From positions 1,798,001-1,862,000 of the forward strand of contig NC_049562.1 in NCBI RefSeq assembly GCF_013368755.1: a stretch of DNA of 64,000 bases, given 5' to 3'. Positions 20,969 to 32,497 of the stretch are shown one piece after another; position 1 is the stretch's first letter, and each line of letters opens with the position of its first letter. Source of the DNA: Talaromyces rugulosus (taxonomy: Eukaryota; Ascomycota; Eurotiomycetes; Eurotiales; Trichocomaceae). The notes under the pieces are model-generated. The model did no database searches. It was not told where the DNA came from and worked only from the letters and a program-made list of their open reading frames with translations. A program made the translations under genes and the position numbers.

Positions 20969-22552
20969 ATGTCGCTCGAGCCGCCCACCTACCTCAGCTC
21001 TCTCCAGAACAATATCCGCGCCCGGCCCATCCCCTGGGAAGGCGCCGTGCGGGCTGGGAACATTACCGACGACCATTTGCGCAAAATCAAAGCCGTTGAC
21101 AAGGTCCGGAGGGAACAGCGCCAGCAGACCGTCGAGGCCGATGTGAAGGGGTACACGGCGCTTCTCGCCGGCAGCCCTGATGCTAAAAGCGTGTTGGAGC
21201 TAGCGTTCAAGCGCACGGATATTGTACAATACATTCTGGTCCTGTCCGCCGACCTCATCGCGGGTGAGAACTACTGTTTTTGCAACATTTGTGCAATTTC
21301 CTTGCCTCGGGCAATTGCTGACCTCCCTTTCCTTTAGATGTCCCGGCACTCGCCTCGGCTCTTATTGAGCACCCCCAGCCTTACAAGCCATTCTTACCCC
21401 TCCTGCGCCATTCCAACAACCCGGAGGATCCTATACCTCTCCTCACATCCTCGTTCTTGACGAGCTTAGTCTCCACAGCACTCGCCTCCTCGTCCCACGC
21501 GTCTACCCGAGAGGAAGAAGCCCTACCACAACTGTATTCGTATCTATCAGTCTTGACGAAGAATCAAGATAGCGGGCTCCAGGACATCGGGGTGCAAGGG
21601 TTCTCAGCCCTGCTTTGTAACAAGAGGGCGAGAGAGCTCTTTTGGAAACAACGTCAAGAAACAGTGGATACGCTCATGGAAATCCTCCGGACAGCTGCGG
21701 CAGGTAAAGACACGCAGTCATCAACTACGCTGGCCGGGTCAACGGCCACAAATAGCGCTCGCACCGCCGACATAAGTGTTGGCGGTGGTGTTGGCCTGCA
21801 GCTTTTGTACCATGTGCTGTTGGTTATTTGGCAACTAAGCTTTGAGGGCAGCCTTGTCGGCGATGAATTGCATTCGTATGTACACCCCGGTCTCTAATAA
21901 TAAATCCCCTTGCCATTTACCTTTGGCTAACAACGACAGGGAACATGACATTATCGAATTATACAACCAGCTTTTGCGACTCTCTCCCAAGGAGAAGACC
22001 ACTCGGCTTCTTCTCGCCACACTGAACAACCTCCTCACTGCTAACCGCACCACACTTTTACCAGTCGCAGTGATTGTCCGACTTCCTGCCTTGCTTTCGA
22101 ATCTAGGCGGGCGCCATCTTACCGATCCCGACCTTCTAGAGGACCTCAACTCGCTGTCGGAAATGCTGGACGAATATACTAAGACGCAAACCACGTTCGA
22201 CGAGTACGCTGCCGAGGTTCAATCCGGCCATCTGCGTTGGTCCCCTCCACATCGTAACCCGACATTCTGGCGTGAAAATGCTCGTCGGATTCTGGATGAA
22301 GAGCGTGGAGCCTTGCCGAAGAAACTGGCTGAGATCCTGTCTAAAAGCTGGGATAACGACAAGCAAGTGCTGGCAATTGCATGCAATGACGTTGGCAGTC
22401 TTGTCAAAGAGGTCCCCGAGCGCCGGACCCAATTAGAGAGGCTTGGCTTGAAAGCCAGGGTCATGGAACTAATGGCTGACCGGGACGAGGCAGTGCGATG
22501 GGAAAGTCTGCGGGCTGTGGGTGAATGGCTCCGGTACTCGTTTGACCAATGA
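20969..22552 (+). CDS. VMA13: V-type proton ATPase subunit H
   Basis: This regulatory V1 subunit is required for activity of the assembled vacuolar proton pump and silences ATPase activity of free V1. Three exons join in phase: 20969-21263, 21338-21875 and 21940-22552, giving 481 residues, close to yeast Vma13 (478). The ATG begins MSLEPPTYLSSLQNNIRARP, followed by IPWEGAVRAGNITDDHLRKI, the family-typical N-terminus. The body is an armadillo-like helical repeat. The conserved C-terminal domain starts near SGHLRWSPPHRNPTFWRENA and ends at AVRWESLRAVGEWLRYSFDQ. A plus-strand ORF beginning before 20969 is only 5' extension. Confidence 0.95.
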
Positions 22553-23671
22553 ACACAGCACAGCGTCTTGATAATGTTTTTTTAAGTTGCATATACCATC
22601 CTATATGGCTCATTGCCTTGATTTGTTCCACTATTTTTCTTTTCTTCTTTTTGTGAGCTGTAAAAGTCGGATTACATGCCCCACACGAGTATAATTCAAC
22701 ATGCATTAACATACCGACCGACATTAAACAATTTCCGCTACAAGTACAGAGTACATATGCAGCGCACAGGGTCGATTTATTTTCGTCTGTTCATTTTTGT
22801 TGGATAATAATAATGTTCCTGAAAATTGGACGCTTCAACCGGGGATTGATACAAACCTTAAAAAAAATAAAATAGCCGGCCTATTGGCCCAATTGCCGAA
22901 ACGCCGAGCTTATTACATCGATGATGCGTCTGCGCCACGCAGATTGTGATGTACGTAACCCGGAGATGATCTCAACACGGCCCAGTTATCAAGTTAGACT
23001 CGATACTTGATAGTTTGACGGCGAACGGTGGGCACTGGCTACATAGTTGACATGTAGGTGCGTACTGAACAATTAACATCAAGTTACCCCGGTGGCGTGT
23101 CGGGAGATGGCAAAGTAAGGAAGAAAAGAGATGGATTAAGCATATGCATGTGTCTCCACTGGATGCCGCCGGAGCCAGAAACTTCTTCTCACGTAATAAG
23201 GCAAATGTCTCAAAAAAGGCCTCACGAGAAGAAGAAAAAAACTTTCATTGGTGGCGCTATGTATTTAATTCGTATTCCAGTGACGCCGCGATCAGGGCCC
23301 AAGTGGGGCGGCGTGGCAGGCTTCTAGGCATTGGACGTGGGCATTAAACCCGTTCCGGCTAGGCTCATTTCGTCTCTCCTCTATAGTTAAATCATCCTTT
23401 GGCATGACGACCCCTCCTCTTCTCGTGTTCTTGTACAGGGTGATAATAATATTTCGTCCGATCACCAGCCGCCTGTGATATATTCCTCAGCATATATTAT
23501 TATTCTGTTTTTACCTCCAGCACGCTTATCGCCCCGCAACTTTCATCGCGACCCCGGCCTGGCAGCTCGGATACGTCGGCTTGCGTGGAACAATATTTTT
23601 TTTCCCCAACTATCTCATCCTCAAGATTGGATCCTTCAACAGCCCCCTAACCCTGGAGAAAAAATATTCAA
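22553..23671. other. Intergenic, VMA13 3' flank and Zn2Cys6 gene 5' flank
   Basis: There are 1.1 kb with no convincing gene. The leader of the Zn2Cys6 gene probably occupies the last few hundred bases. Short ORFs at 23058-23347 lack recognisable features. Confidence 0.5.
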
Positions 23672-25371
23672 ATGTCGCGATCTTTCACAGGCTGCAAGAG
23701 ATGCAAAGCTCGAAGGCAAAAATGCGACGAGCAACATCCTGAATGTAAGCAAAGGTTGGCAAAAACTGATTGCTATCCGCACTAATACAAGTAGGCGGCC
23801 GATGCAAGGCGGCCGGAGCACAATGTCGATATGCAATGCAACTACAGTGGGGAGGCCGAGCATTCTCGAGATCGAGATTCGGAGCTTGTGTCGGACCTGG
23901 GGGGATGCAAAGATTAGGTTCGTAACAGATTGTTTGTCTTGAACATTACATTAACAATTTCCCCTCCCTCGCAGAGTACTCGCCAGGTGAATTCGTTTAT
24001 ACCACCGTGAAAAACGAGCAAATGTCCCCCGTGGAGTCAATGACCCCAGTATCGTCCCCCTCCTCTGCGTCTTCCCCCGATTTGCCTCTCGTTCGACAGA
24101 TCGACCCATTCTCGTCATTACCGCCTACTCACAAAACACTTTTGCAACATTTTATCCGAGACGCGTCCCATGTTACATCATGCCATCCCGGAATGCAGCA
24201 GGAAATCTGCAAGATGATTGTGCCCATGGCTCTGCAGACTCCCTCTCTTCTTTACGCAACAATGGCGCTGTCCGCCATCCACCTAGAGGCACTGAACAAT
24301 CACTCGGAGATGGTCAAGACGGCGCCAGATATAGCTCGGTTGATGGCTCGAAGCTTGGAGCATTTCCGGGTCGAACTTCAAGACCCAACACGCAAGGGTT
24401 CTGATGCGCTGTTGGCGACGGCGCGCACACTCTGTCTGGCTGAAATTCATTCAGGTGCTATTCAACCCAATACATGGAGAGCGCATATAGAAGGGGCCAG
24501 GGCTTTGATGACCACCACTCAAACATCGGCCACTCCAAACACCGCCTTCCGCAAGTATCTCGACCGGTGGTATCGATCTATCGTGGCTCTGTCCGCTCTA
24601 AACGGTAATGGGCCCCCGATCGGTGAGAAATTTGTCGACTCAGAGTCAAGAGATGACTGGATGGCCAACGATCCGGACTATTTGGACGATTATTGGGGGT
24701 TTACCGTTCAGTTGGCAGATATTTTCCGGGAGATTGGGGTTATAGCTTGGCAGCGGCATCGGAATAACAGCGAAGCGCTAGAATTTCAGGGCGGAGATGA
24801 AGAATCTGAAGAGCGCGCGGCAACACTGGAAAAGCATGTTCTTGGCCTGATAGACCGATACTCTGATGGTAATCAGCTGGTATTCTATCCAGGAGTGGCG
24901 GAGAGACTTTCAGAAGACTCCATCCGAGAATTCATGCTGTGTAACGAAGCCTTCCAACACACAGCACTGATTCATATTCACCGTCGGATTCGCAAGGTCC
25001 CCGTCTCGTCGCCTGAAGTGCAGTACTCGGTCAAGCAAATCCTCGCATGCACATCACAGATTGTTCCCAGAAGCGGCCTGAGCCCGTGGGTGATGCTAAC
25101 GACGCCGCTGTTCACCGCAGGCTGTGAAGCTTTGGGTGAAGACCGTGAAGCTTTCAAGCAGTTATTCCTTTCCTTGCATGACACCACACGCATTCCAAAT
25201 GTTCTCCAGTCTTTGAACTTTCTCGAGGTCTACTGGGCCGACGATGATAAAAACGACGAGGAGGATTGGAGCCATTATCTCGGTATGTTTGAGGATTCGA
25301 ACACCTTTTTTTGTGGGCATCGTACTGACAACCAAAAAGATAGGATGAATTTCGACTTTATTCCCTATTGA
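23672..25371 (+). CDS. Zn2Cys6 fungal-specific transcription factor
   Basis: This is a nuclear sequence-specific regulator of unknown target. Three exons join in phase: 23672-23744, 23795-23917 and 23975-25371, giving 530 residues. The binuclear zinc cluster sits at the very N-terminus and is split by intron 1: SFTGCKRCKARRQKCDEQHP, then the fourth Cys and GRCKAAGAQCRYA. This gives six cysteines in the C-x2-C-x6-C-x5-C-x2-C-x6-C pattern. A Ser/Pro-rich linker follows. The regulatory domain from about residue 110 (THKTLLQHFIRDASHVTSCH) to the C-terminus resembles the Fungal_trans_2 (PF11951) type, with LLYATMALSAIHLEALNNHS. The first two small exons are essential, because exon 3 alone would be misread as a protein without a DNA-binding domain. 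Confidence 0.9.
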
Positions 25372-27980
25372 TACGGAATCTCTGTAACAGGGATTAGTTT
25401 CGGGTTTTGAATGATACACGACACGTATAGATTTTTATTTGGAGTTCAATTAGGGGAAACCCCTCTTGGCTGGGAGGATATATTAGAAGGAATTTTGTTG
25501 GTTTTTGTATGGTATGTACATTTGTTTTGTGTCGGGATCTATACCCCTTTTCCCCGTCAATGTATATTGGTTTGTTCAAAAGTGTGGAGGTATGTTATAT
25601 ATTTATGCAGAAGATATTTCTGTTCTGTTACCAGTTAGCGTCTTTATTTTAAACATGCAAAATCAATGTTGAACACCTCACCATAGCTGACATTAAGCCA
25701 TGTACATGAATTGATGATTAGTGTTCAATGTTGAAAGCATATATAAATTGATAATACATTAATATATGCACGGGTGCAATATCGACATCAGATGCTAAGA
25801 ATGTCTTTAATATTAGACATTCAATTTCGCCATAATAGAATCAAGAAATTACCGATTTGACAAATCGATGACCAAGGACCCTTGTTTTAAAATCGACAAT
25901 GCTTCCCGGGATCCTGCTCGGGCAATATTTACTTAACGCCAAGAGTAATTGTAGTATGAGGATGGGTTTCATGATGTACCCCACAGCGACAAGCATACTA
26001 ATGTCTTTGCTTACTCCGTAGTCGTACAAGGGCCAAAAGGGCCAAAACAGGCCTGTCTAGGTCCATGCACAAGAATAGTTCCGAAATGAGTAACTCGCAT
26101 GATTAGTCTATAACCGGGCATACTCCGTCAACTGGTACCGATGCATCAATTCATGGTTTTATTAGGATTGCAAAGTCGGTTCGACCACCGTGATCAAAGT
26201 TCACCTATTGGCCATGAGAAGCCAGTTATTTCTATTTTCAAACACTTGAGCATCTCTCGGAAACATTTATTTTTTCGTCTCCTGAACCAACGGTCGTGCG
26301 TTGTTTCTCTTTTCTAGATGAAGGAGTCGGTATGTGAACTAGTGTCAATGCGTGGCCGGCCGGCTCGACCTACATTAATATTATTATTTCGCCGTTATGA
26401 TACTAGTATTATTCCGTACTATTCAATAGTTAATAGACATGCGATACCTTATCACTTATCAGCCGCTTATACTGGACTAGCCGTTTTCGGTTAGACTGGC
26501 GTCTTATCTTTGTCCCGGACGACTCGGTTTCATTCCGTACACAGTATAGAGTGCTTCCTCCCGTACACAGACTGCGCATACGTGATTTGCAGGATTTACG
26601 AGATGCACTCGAGCATAAGGTCCATATGAATTTATGAAGGCCAGGGGCCGAGATGGGCCGACCCCACCAGGTGACCAGAGGCTTGCGTAGGCCTCAGGCT
26701 AGAAGTTAGCAGCCCTTCATGTCTTCCCAATCCGGTTAGTATACTCGCTAGCCTGCTACTCGTTTTGCCGCTTAAGCGCCGCACACGGACTAGCGCCGAT
26801 AGTCGCTAGGCGCCCATTGGCTGTGCCGGGCCTTAGTGGCTTAGTCAGGCAGGCCCCCGGCCGAAAGGGGGCTAGCGCGGCGCCAGCGCCTGCCCAGTGC
26901 GCGGCGGGAAATCACATCCTCGCTGCAACCCCTGAAACCTCGGATCTCCCACTGCCCAGCCAGCCCACTCTCAAACTCTCTCTCTCTCTCTCTCTCTCCC
27001 CTGTGGCTGGTCTGGCGCGCTCTGGTGAGTCGACCCAGAGCCCCGCGTTTGTCGCCCCTCGTCCAATCACTCCATACTATTAAATCTCCGGCCTTCAATA
27101 TTCATGTCTTTGCGCGCCGTTTCAGGGAACTGGGCCGTTCTCGTCTCTGTGCTCGCTTCCTCCCGGCCATCCCGAGCCGACTATTGGCATCCCTCACAGC
27201 CGATCCCAGTCGAGTCAGGTCGGTCGTTAATTCACTCGCTCGGCCTGCTCGCTTGCTCTGTGCTCGGGCGCGGGCGAAAAAAAGGGTATACATGGCATCA
27301 CATACAGTCCGCTGCGTGAGACGTTGTAACTCCCCGCCGGGGCCGGCCGTCCTAGTCATGCATGTTGGCTTAACGGCGCTGTGGTTGCAGTTTGCACTTC
27401 CGGAGTAACTGTGCGCACGCCGTGCCACCAGGGGTAAAACGTCCATCTGATCTGTAGTGTCGCAGCCCCGAAATATCCACTGCCACTGGTCAGTTTCGAC
27501 GCCCGCCCAGCGCCAGAAGAGGGATGGGCGCTGATCGTCTCTTGGGGCCCTGTCCAGCCATTTGCCAACCTCCCCTGGCTACGCAAAACCCTGGGATCTC
27601 GCCTCGACTAGGAGGACTAGCTGCCTGCCTGTGCCGCCGGCGCTCCACCGAGCCAAAATGGCCGCTCCCACCCTCCCTCCGAAAAGAGCTTACTCTAACC
27701 ACGTTGGCGTCCAGTCCCTGCAACCTCTCTAGTCGCAAACCCAGGGCCTCTCCTTTTTCTGTTTCGCCTGTTCAAACCGCTCGCTTCTACTTGGCGCGTG
27801 TTCGCCTCGCCCGTGCTCAACGACAATCAATGACATGCCGATCCTAAAACCTGATTAATTAGTTCGCCTGTCTGAACAAGGTTGCAGTGGTGGTCCACCA
27901 CGGCGCCGTGATCTCTGCCTGTCCTTGTTGATCGATATCCTAAGAATAATTTGTACACTATCTCTTACAAACTAAACAGC
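25372..27980. other. Long intergenic region, gene-poor
   Basis: There are 2.6 kb. The first part (to about 26.3 kb) is AT-rich and featureless. The part from about 26.6 kb is GC-rich with a (CT)n tract at 26976-26998 and probably forms the promoter and leader of the coiled-coil gene. Overlapping ORFs at 26817-27850 occur on both strands with skewed composition and no family features. Confidence 0.5.
26976..26998 (+). repeat. (CT)n microsatellite
   Basis: About eleven CT units lie roughly 1 kb upstream of the coiled-coil gene. Pyrimidine tracts are common in fungal promoters. Confidence 0.9.
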
Positions 27981-30900
27981 ATGGCGAGCGCGAGTCCACC
28001 GCCAATCGCTGCTGCTTCCGGTGGCTTCTCCTCCTCCTTTCTCCGCCGTCAAAGAAGCAGCTTCAGTTCTCCCCAACCCTTGGCCAATAGCGCACCTCCT
28101 GACGCCGTGCGCCCAGCTGCTGTCCGCAGGAAACCACTACCCAGCAATGCTTCTCCTGTGATCACCCCCAAGCACTCTCCGGCTCCCTCTCAAACCTCTT
28201 TATCCCAACTCAGTGTCGGTCAACTTGACTCTCCCCGACATCTCGAAACAGTCGACGAGAACCTCCCCTTTCTCCCCAGGGACCTTGATCAGTAAGGGCA
28301 ACCACACTCCTCTTTCTCCTTTGACCTCCCCTCCTCCTGCTCCCCTCCACCACCCACCTCTGGGTTCTTTGGCTTCTTTATTTCGTCCATGGTGAAACCG
28401 GAGGCTGGCGTGACATCAAAGGAGGCCTTTTTTTTTTTCTTTTTCGCCCGGCCCCGTGGTTGGTTTATCATAGCGCTAATGTACTCTGACTTAGATATCC
28501 TCGGGGCCAATCTCCATTAATACCATTTCCCATTGACACCTCACGAACCTACCGTGATCTCGAATTAGAAACAGTCCACGAAGCGGAGTATCTGCCGCAT
28601 GGCACGCCGATTCATTCCCGTCTTGCTAGCGAACCGATCATCCCGGTTTTGAGGTCGCCGCCACCTCTGTACCATAAGAGGTCTGAGACTATGGCATTAC
28701 AGCCACCCGAGAGCAGGCCTCCTCCTCTACATCTCGATGCCATCCCAACAACTATGCCCCACGGTCCAGCAGACAAACAACCCAAGACCCCTGGCAATAA
28801 GATCACTTCGTTCTTTGGATGGAAGACGTCGGCTGCCTCCCCCGGAGCCGAGTCATCCAGCACCGAAATCAGCGATGCTGGTCGGTCCCCATTGCCGTCT
28901 CCAATGCCACTGCCTTTCAGCGGCTCCCCATATGGCCTCAACAAGAATGCCGCCCCTTTAAATGACCAAATCATGCACGGCTTTCCAATGCCTCCCGTAC
29001 GGAATGGGTCACTGTCGTCCGGCAACGGTGCTGACCTCATGAACAAGGTTTCCGAACTGGAAGCCGAGTTGCGTGAGATCAGCTCCGAGCTCGCCGGATC
29101 CATCCGACGAGAGATGGAATTGGAGGACTTGGTCGAGAGGTTCCAACTCGAATCCCACACAGACGCCAACAGGAGAACAAGTGATTACTTCTCCGACTCC
29201 GGCACCAGCTCGATCCGGACGGGGACAGATGGAGGCAAAATTGAAGACATTGAACGAATCAAACGTGCCGCCGAACAGGAACGGGCTCAACTAAAAGTTG
29301 AATTGACCCAGAGATGGCAAGAAGAGAGATCTAAGCGGACTGCGTGCGAATCTCATGTACAGATTTTAGAGAACCAAGTGCAGCAGGTGAGAGATATCGG
29401 TACTTCCCTCGTCATGGAAACATTGCTCTAACACGATATAGTTCCGTTCTCAACGTGTCGATGTTTCGAACGCGGCCTCCAAGAACAAGGAGCTTGAGAT
29501 GGCATTGGATGACACTCGACGGAAACTTCTTGAAGAGAGACAACTAAAAGATAATTTCGAAGATTTGCTCACTGCCATGAGGGTCGAACTCGAGCAGCTC
29601 CGAAATGAGCGTGACCACCTCCGCGATGAGGTAGTCCCCTCCATGCAATCTCAGAGGGGTGGTCGAATCCAGGCCATCTACGAAGAGGACGGTTTCAACT
29701 CGAAACGGAATTCGATGATTGGTTTATCTAGGTCGAATTCCTTGGCTCGCCTGCCGAATAAGAGATCGAGCTATGCTCAATCAGGCGGCCTTTCAGGCGA
29801 ATCCCGCGAGTCCTTGGTTGACCGCGTCAAGGATGTCGAGGCTCAGCGTGATGCTCTACACAAGGCTCTAAAGAGCCTCCTTGACCGCCAAGCACACCAA
29901 GCCCGCGAAAACGAGAAACGGATCAAGGTCTTCGAGTTCGAATTGCGCAAAGCTGAAGAAGTCAGCTCTCCGCGGAAACTTGGATACCAAAGAGAAGTGC
30001 GAAACTTGAGAGAAGAGATCAACCACCTCCGTCGTCGAGCCGATGACGCCTTGGACCAGAAATGGCAGTGTGAAAAGGGCCTAGGTGGCCTCAAAATGGA
30101 TCTGGACCGTGCCGAACAGGAAACCACTTCATTGCGCATTCTGCTGCAAGAGCACGACATTGCTTTGCCGGAAGAGCTTGCGGCCTCCAAGGACGGACTG
30201 TCCCACGTGCAGGCCACTTCATCTTCTCTAGAGGCTGCTTACCAACAATTGCAAGCCGACATGGAGTACGCCGAAGCAAACTCTCCGCAATCTCCAGAAG
30301 ACGAACAGAGACTTTCTGCATCGGTCAACCGCACGGAAGGTCTTGCTGGCCAGGTCCGACACCAGCTTGATACCAACAACGCTCTGCGTCGACGCCTTGC
30401 AGACGCTATCGCTCAGGGAGAGCGAGAACAAAAGATGTCTGCCCATCGCATTAGTGACATGCAGAGCAAGCTGAAGAGCTTGGAAGACCACCTGATGGAT
30501 GCTCAGCACCAGTCTGAGGATGCGATGGCCAAGCACGAAGATGACATTCGCACCCTCAAGGATAGCCACAATGCTCAGCTGATGCGGGCCAAGATGGGAA
30601 TCAAGACCCCAGTGTCCTTGTCGCCGAGACCACCGGCCACCCCATTTTCGGGATCGCGGTCTCCTCGCCTTGACGTTACTACCTCTGGAGAGGGCGTCCC
30701 ACTGAGCCAGGCGATTCAAGCTGAACACCTTGAGCTCAGAGTGAAGGAACTGGAGAAGGCTCTGCGTGATGCCGATTTTGAAATGGAAGAAGTTGTCCAG
30801 CGCATGAACAAGGCGCAAATTGGAGTTGCAGAGCTCCAATCAGACAGGCAAGTTTGCTCTTTTCATAGTATACATAAATTTACCAGCGCTAACCGTATTG

Positions 30901-30985
30901 CAGGGACGAAGCTCTCCGTCAAACTCGCCGCCTCGAAGCCGAGATCACGGCTGAACGCGAAAAAGTGAAAAGCCTCATGGGTTAA
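27981..30985 (+). CDS. Large coiled-coil protein, function unknown
   Basis: I do not recognise a named family with confidence. Four exons join in phase: 27981-28291, 28495-29386, 29442-30847 and 30904-30985, giving 896 residues. The N-terminal 300 residues are Ser/Pro-rich and disordered, with a short conserved-looking TPGNKITSFFGWKTSAASPG patch. From about residue 325 (LMNKVSELEAELREISSELA) to the end the protein is heptad-rich coiled coil, broken by a Pro/Ser insert (KTPVSLSPRPPATPFSGSRS). It ends AEREKVKSLMG. The last intron (30848-30903) has a GCAAGT donor and a normal CAG acceptor, a GC-AG intron. Only this choice keeps both frames open. A cytoskeletal or scaffold role is plausible from architecture alone. 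Confidence 0.8.
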
Positions 30986-31484
30986 ATGAATCATCGATTC
31001 TGTACACTATATACATCGTTGGTTCTATATACATATACGTGTGATGCATCTTCCAGCATTGATGGCACGGGGGCCGCCATTCAATCGGCGTTTTACTTTT
31101 TGGATATACTAATTCTTGTCCACCTTTTTTTTTTTTTGCGATTTTCTACACGATTTTTTGACATTTGCTCGGGTTTATGATATATACTCCCGGGCTTTTT
31201 TCTTGAGTTTGAATACCCATTTGCGCGATTTGACTCGGGCTACTTGAAAAGCAGCTGCAATTTATATTTTTCACGCAGCTAATGTCACGGCAATTTGTAT
31301 ATATTGGAGTTTTTTTCCATCTCTTTTTGGGCAGGGAAATTTCTGTGGGAGGTATTTGTCATGTGTGTATGTATATATACGAACATTTAAACATTATTTA
31401 TGCCTCTTATTTCTGGGGGCGCTATATTGATTAATCTATTAATTCCATTAGGAATTTTTTTTGGATCAAGAACGTCTTCAAAAC
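30986..31484. other. 3' flank of the coiled-coil gene
   Basis: The stretch is AT-rich with T-runs and tatata stretches. It holds no gene and separates the coiled-coil gene from the kinase pseudogene on the opposite strand. Confidence 0.6.
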
Positions 31485-31910
31485 TTATTTTTGCGAAAAG
31501 TCATTGTGAAGCCACGGATCACGCAGTAACTCCTTGGCTGCACTTCTCTCTTCGGGTTTCCACTTGATCATCCGGCTGACAAAGTTGATAAACATCTTTT
31601 TCTCTTCTCCACCGAACTTGGAGAGAGTGCTTTCAGAGTTAAATTATGGGTACAAGGTCTTTATTTTTAAATGTCCCTGTGGATATGCATCAGTTTTGGT
31701 TGTATAATATTTGACCGAGAGAAAGAGGGGTTCCCTACCATCTGCCGTGTAGAAGCTTGATGTCCTCTTGCCACCGTGAACGAATTCCCTGGGAGCAAGG
31801 CCTATAAGTGAAGTGGTATAGGCAAGATGCGTTTCGTCATCATGGTTTTCGACAACGTGTGGATCGACTGATTCGGAAAGCGTTTTTCCTTCTAGAAAAT
31901 CCCATAGCTT
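31485..31910 (-). pseudogene. SRPK-like protein kinase, C-terminal fragment (broken)
   Basis: Only the last part of the kinase C-lobe is present. The first piece (about 31910-31739) reads KLWDFLEGKTLSESVDPHVV and then LAYTTSLIGLAPREFVHGGK. A plausible intron to about 31678 follows. The second piece contains the diagnostic FVSRMIKWKPEERSAAKELL and ends DPWLHNDFSQK with a TAA. In the second piece the frame breaks after KNKDLVP: an in-frame TAA follows and the downstream frame is offset by one. The ATP-binding lobe, HRD and DFG motifs are absent upstream, and the sequence there turns AT-rich. Similarity to SR-protein-kinase-type fungal kinases is from motif recognition. Confidence 0.8.
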
Positions 31911-32497
31911 GTTTCATTGGTTTTGAATAATATAGCTTTCTTTAATTAGAACCAACCAATCATGATCATCCGTGCCGGTCAAGTCGAATATAGATGTTTG
32001 AATTGTGTTTCAGGCAAGGAGCACTATATAGAGTGGCAGGGCTATCTTTAACTCTATTGCACATTATGGAGTTTCTTAATCAATTAATAGTTAATATATC
32101 GCTATTATTTAGAACAAATTCTACTAAGGAATTATCGATAGCAACATAGTAGTCCAGCTTATTTAACCTTTTAAAGATTTTACAGTTATATCCTGAATTT
32201 TTTGAAATTTAAAAACTTGATTTATACTATTCAATACACGTATTTAATATGACATTGAATTTTAAAATATGTTTAATACAGTGAAGATATTAAGGTCACT
32301 CAAACGGCTTGATTGGGTGTTGGACTCGTCCAATGAAGCAGACAAGGCTGAACAGAAATTTAGGCACCCATACTTATACGTCTCAGGCCTTCATATCCTC
32401 CCCTCTTCTTTTACTTTGACTCACAGTTACTTAGCTTCTTGTTTGTCTCGACGGCGTCGTATCTGCATTCATTTGAAATCAACAGAAACCAAGCACG
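31911..32497. other. AT-rich spacer with duplicated MYND-gene fragment
   Basis: Apart from the duplicated fragment at 32005-32051, this is AT-rich sequence without reading frames, then the promoter and leader of the MYND/DUF4470 gene. Confidence 0.5.
32005..32051 (+). pseudogene. Stray copy of the last exon end of the MYND/DUF4470 gene
   Basis: gtgtttcaggcaaggagc at 32005 continues through a tatagagtgg and a gggctatct to a TAA. It aligns with the end of the intact gene at 34529-34586 (GVSGKERYIEWKKIHQGYL), with a few substitutions and a gap of roughly a dozen bases inside. Similarity seems to fade on both sides, with scattered matches continuing into the 3' flank (gtttcttaa). It is a remnant of a duplicated gene copy. 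Confidence 0.8.

Noticed and set aside
23058..23347. Short plus-strand ORFs upstream of the Zn2Cys6 gene
   Set aside because: No conserved features, no link in phase to the zinc-cluster exon at 23672.
26817..27847. Overlapping ORFs on both strands in the coiled-coil gene upstream region
   Set aside because: They are GC-skewed and overlapping, with no domain and no consistent splice structure; best explained as promoter and leader.
30228..30839. 203-residue antisense ORF within the coiled-coil gene
   Set aside because: Shadow of the sense coding frame; the sense strand has clear heptads and in-phase introns.
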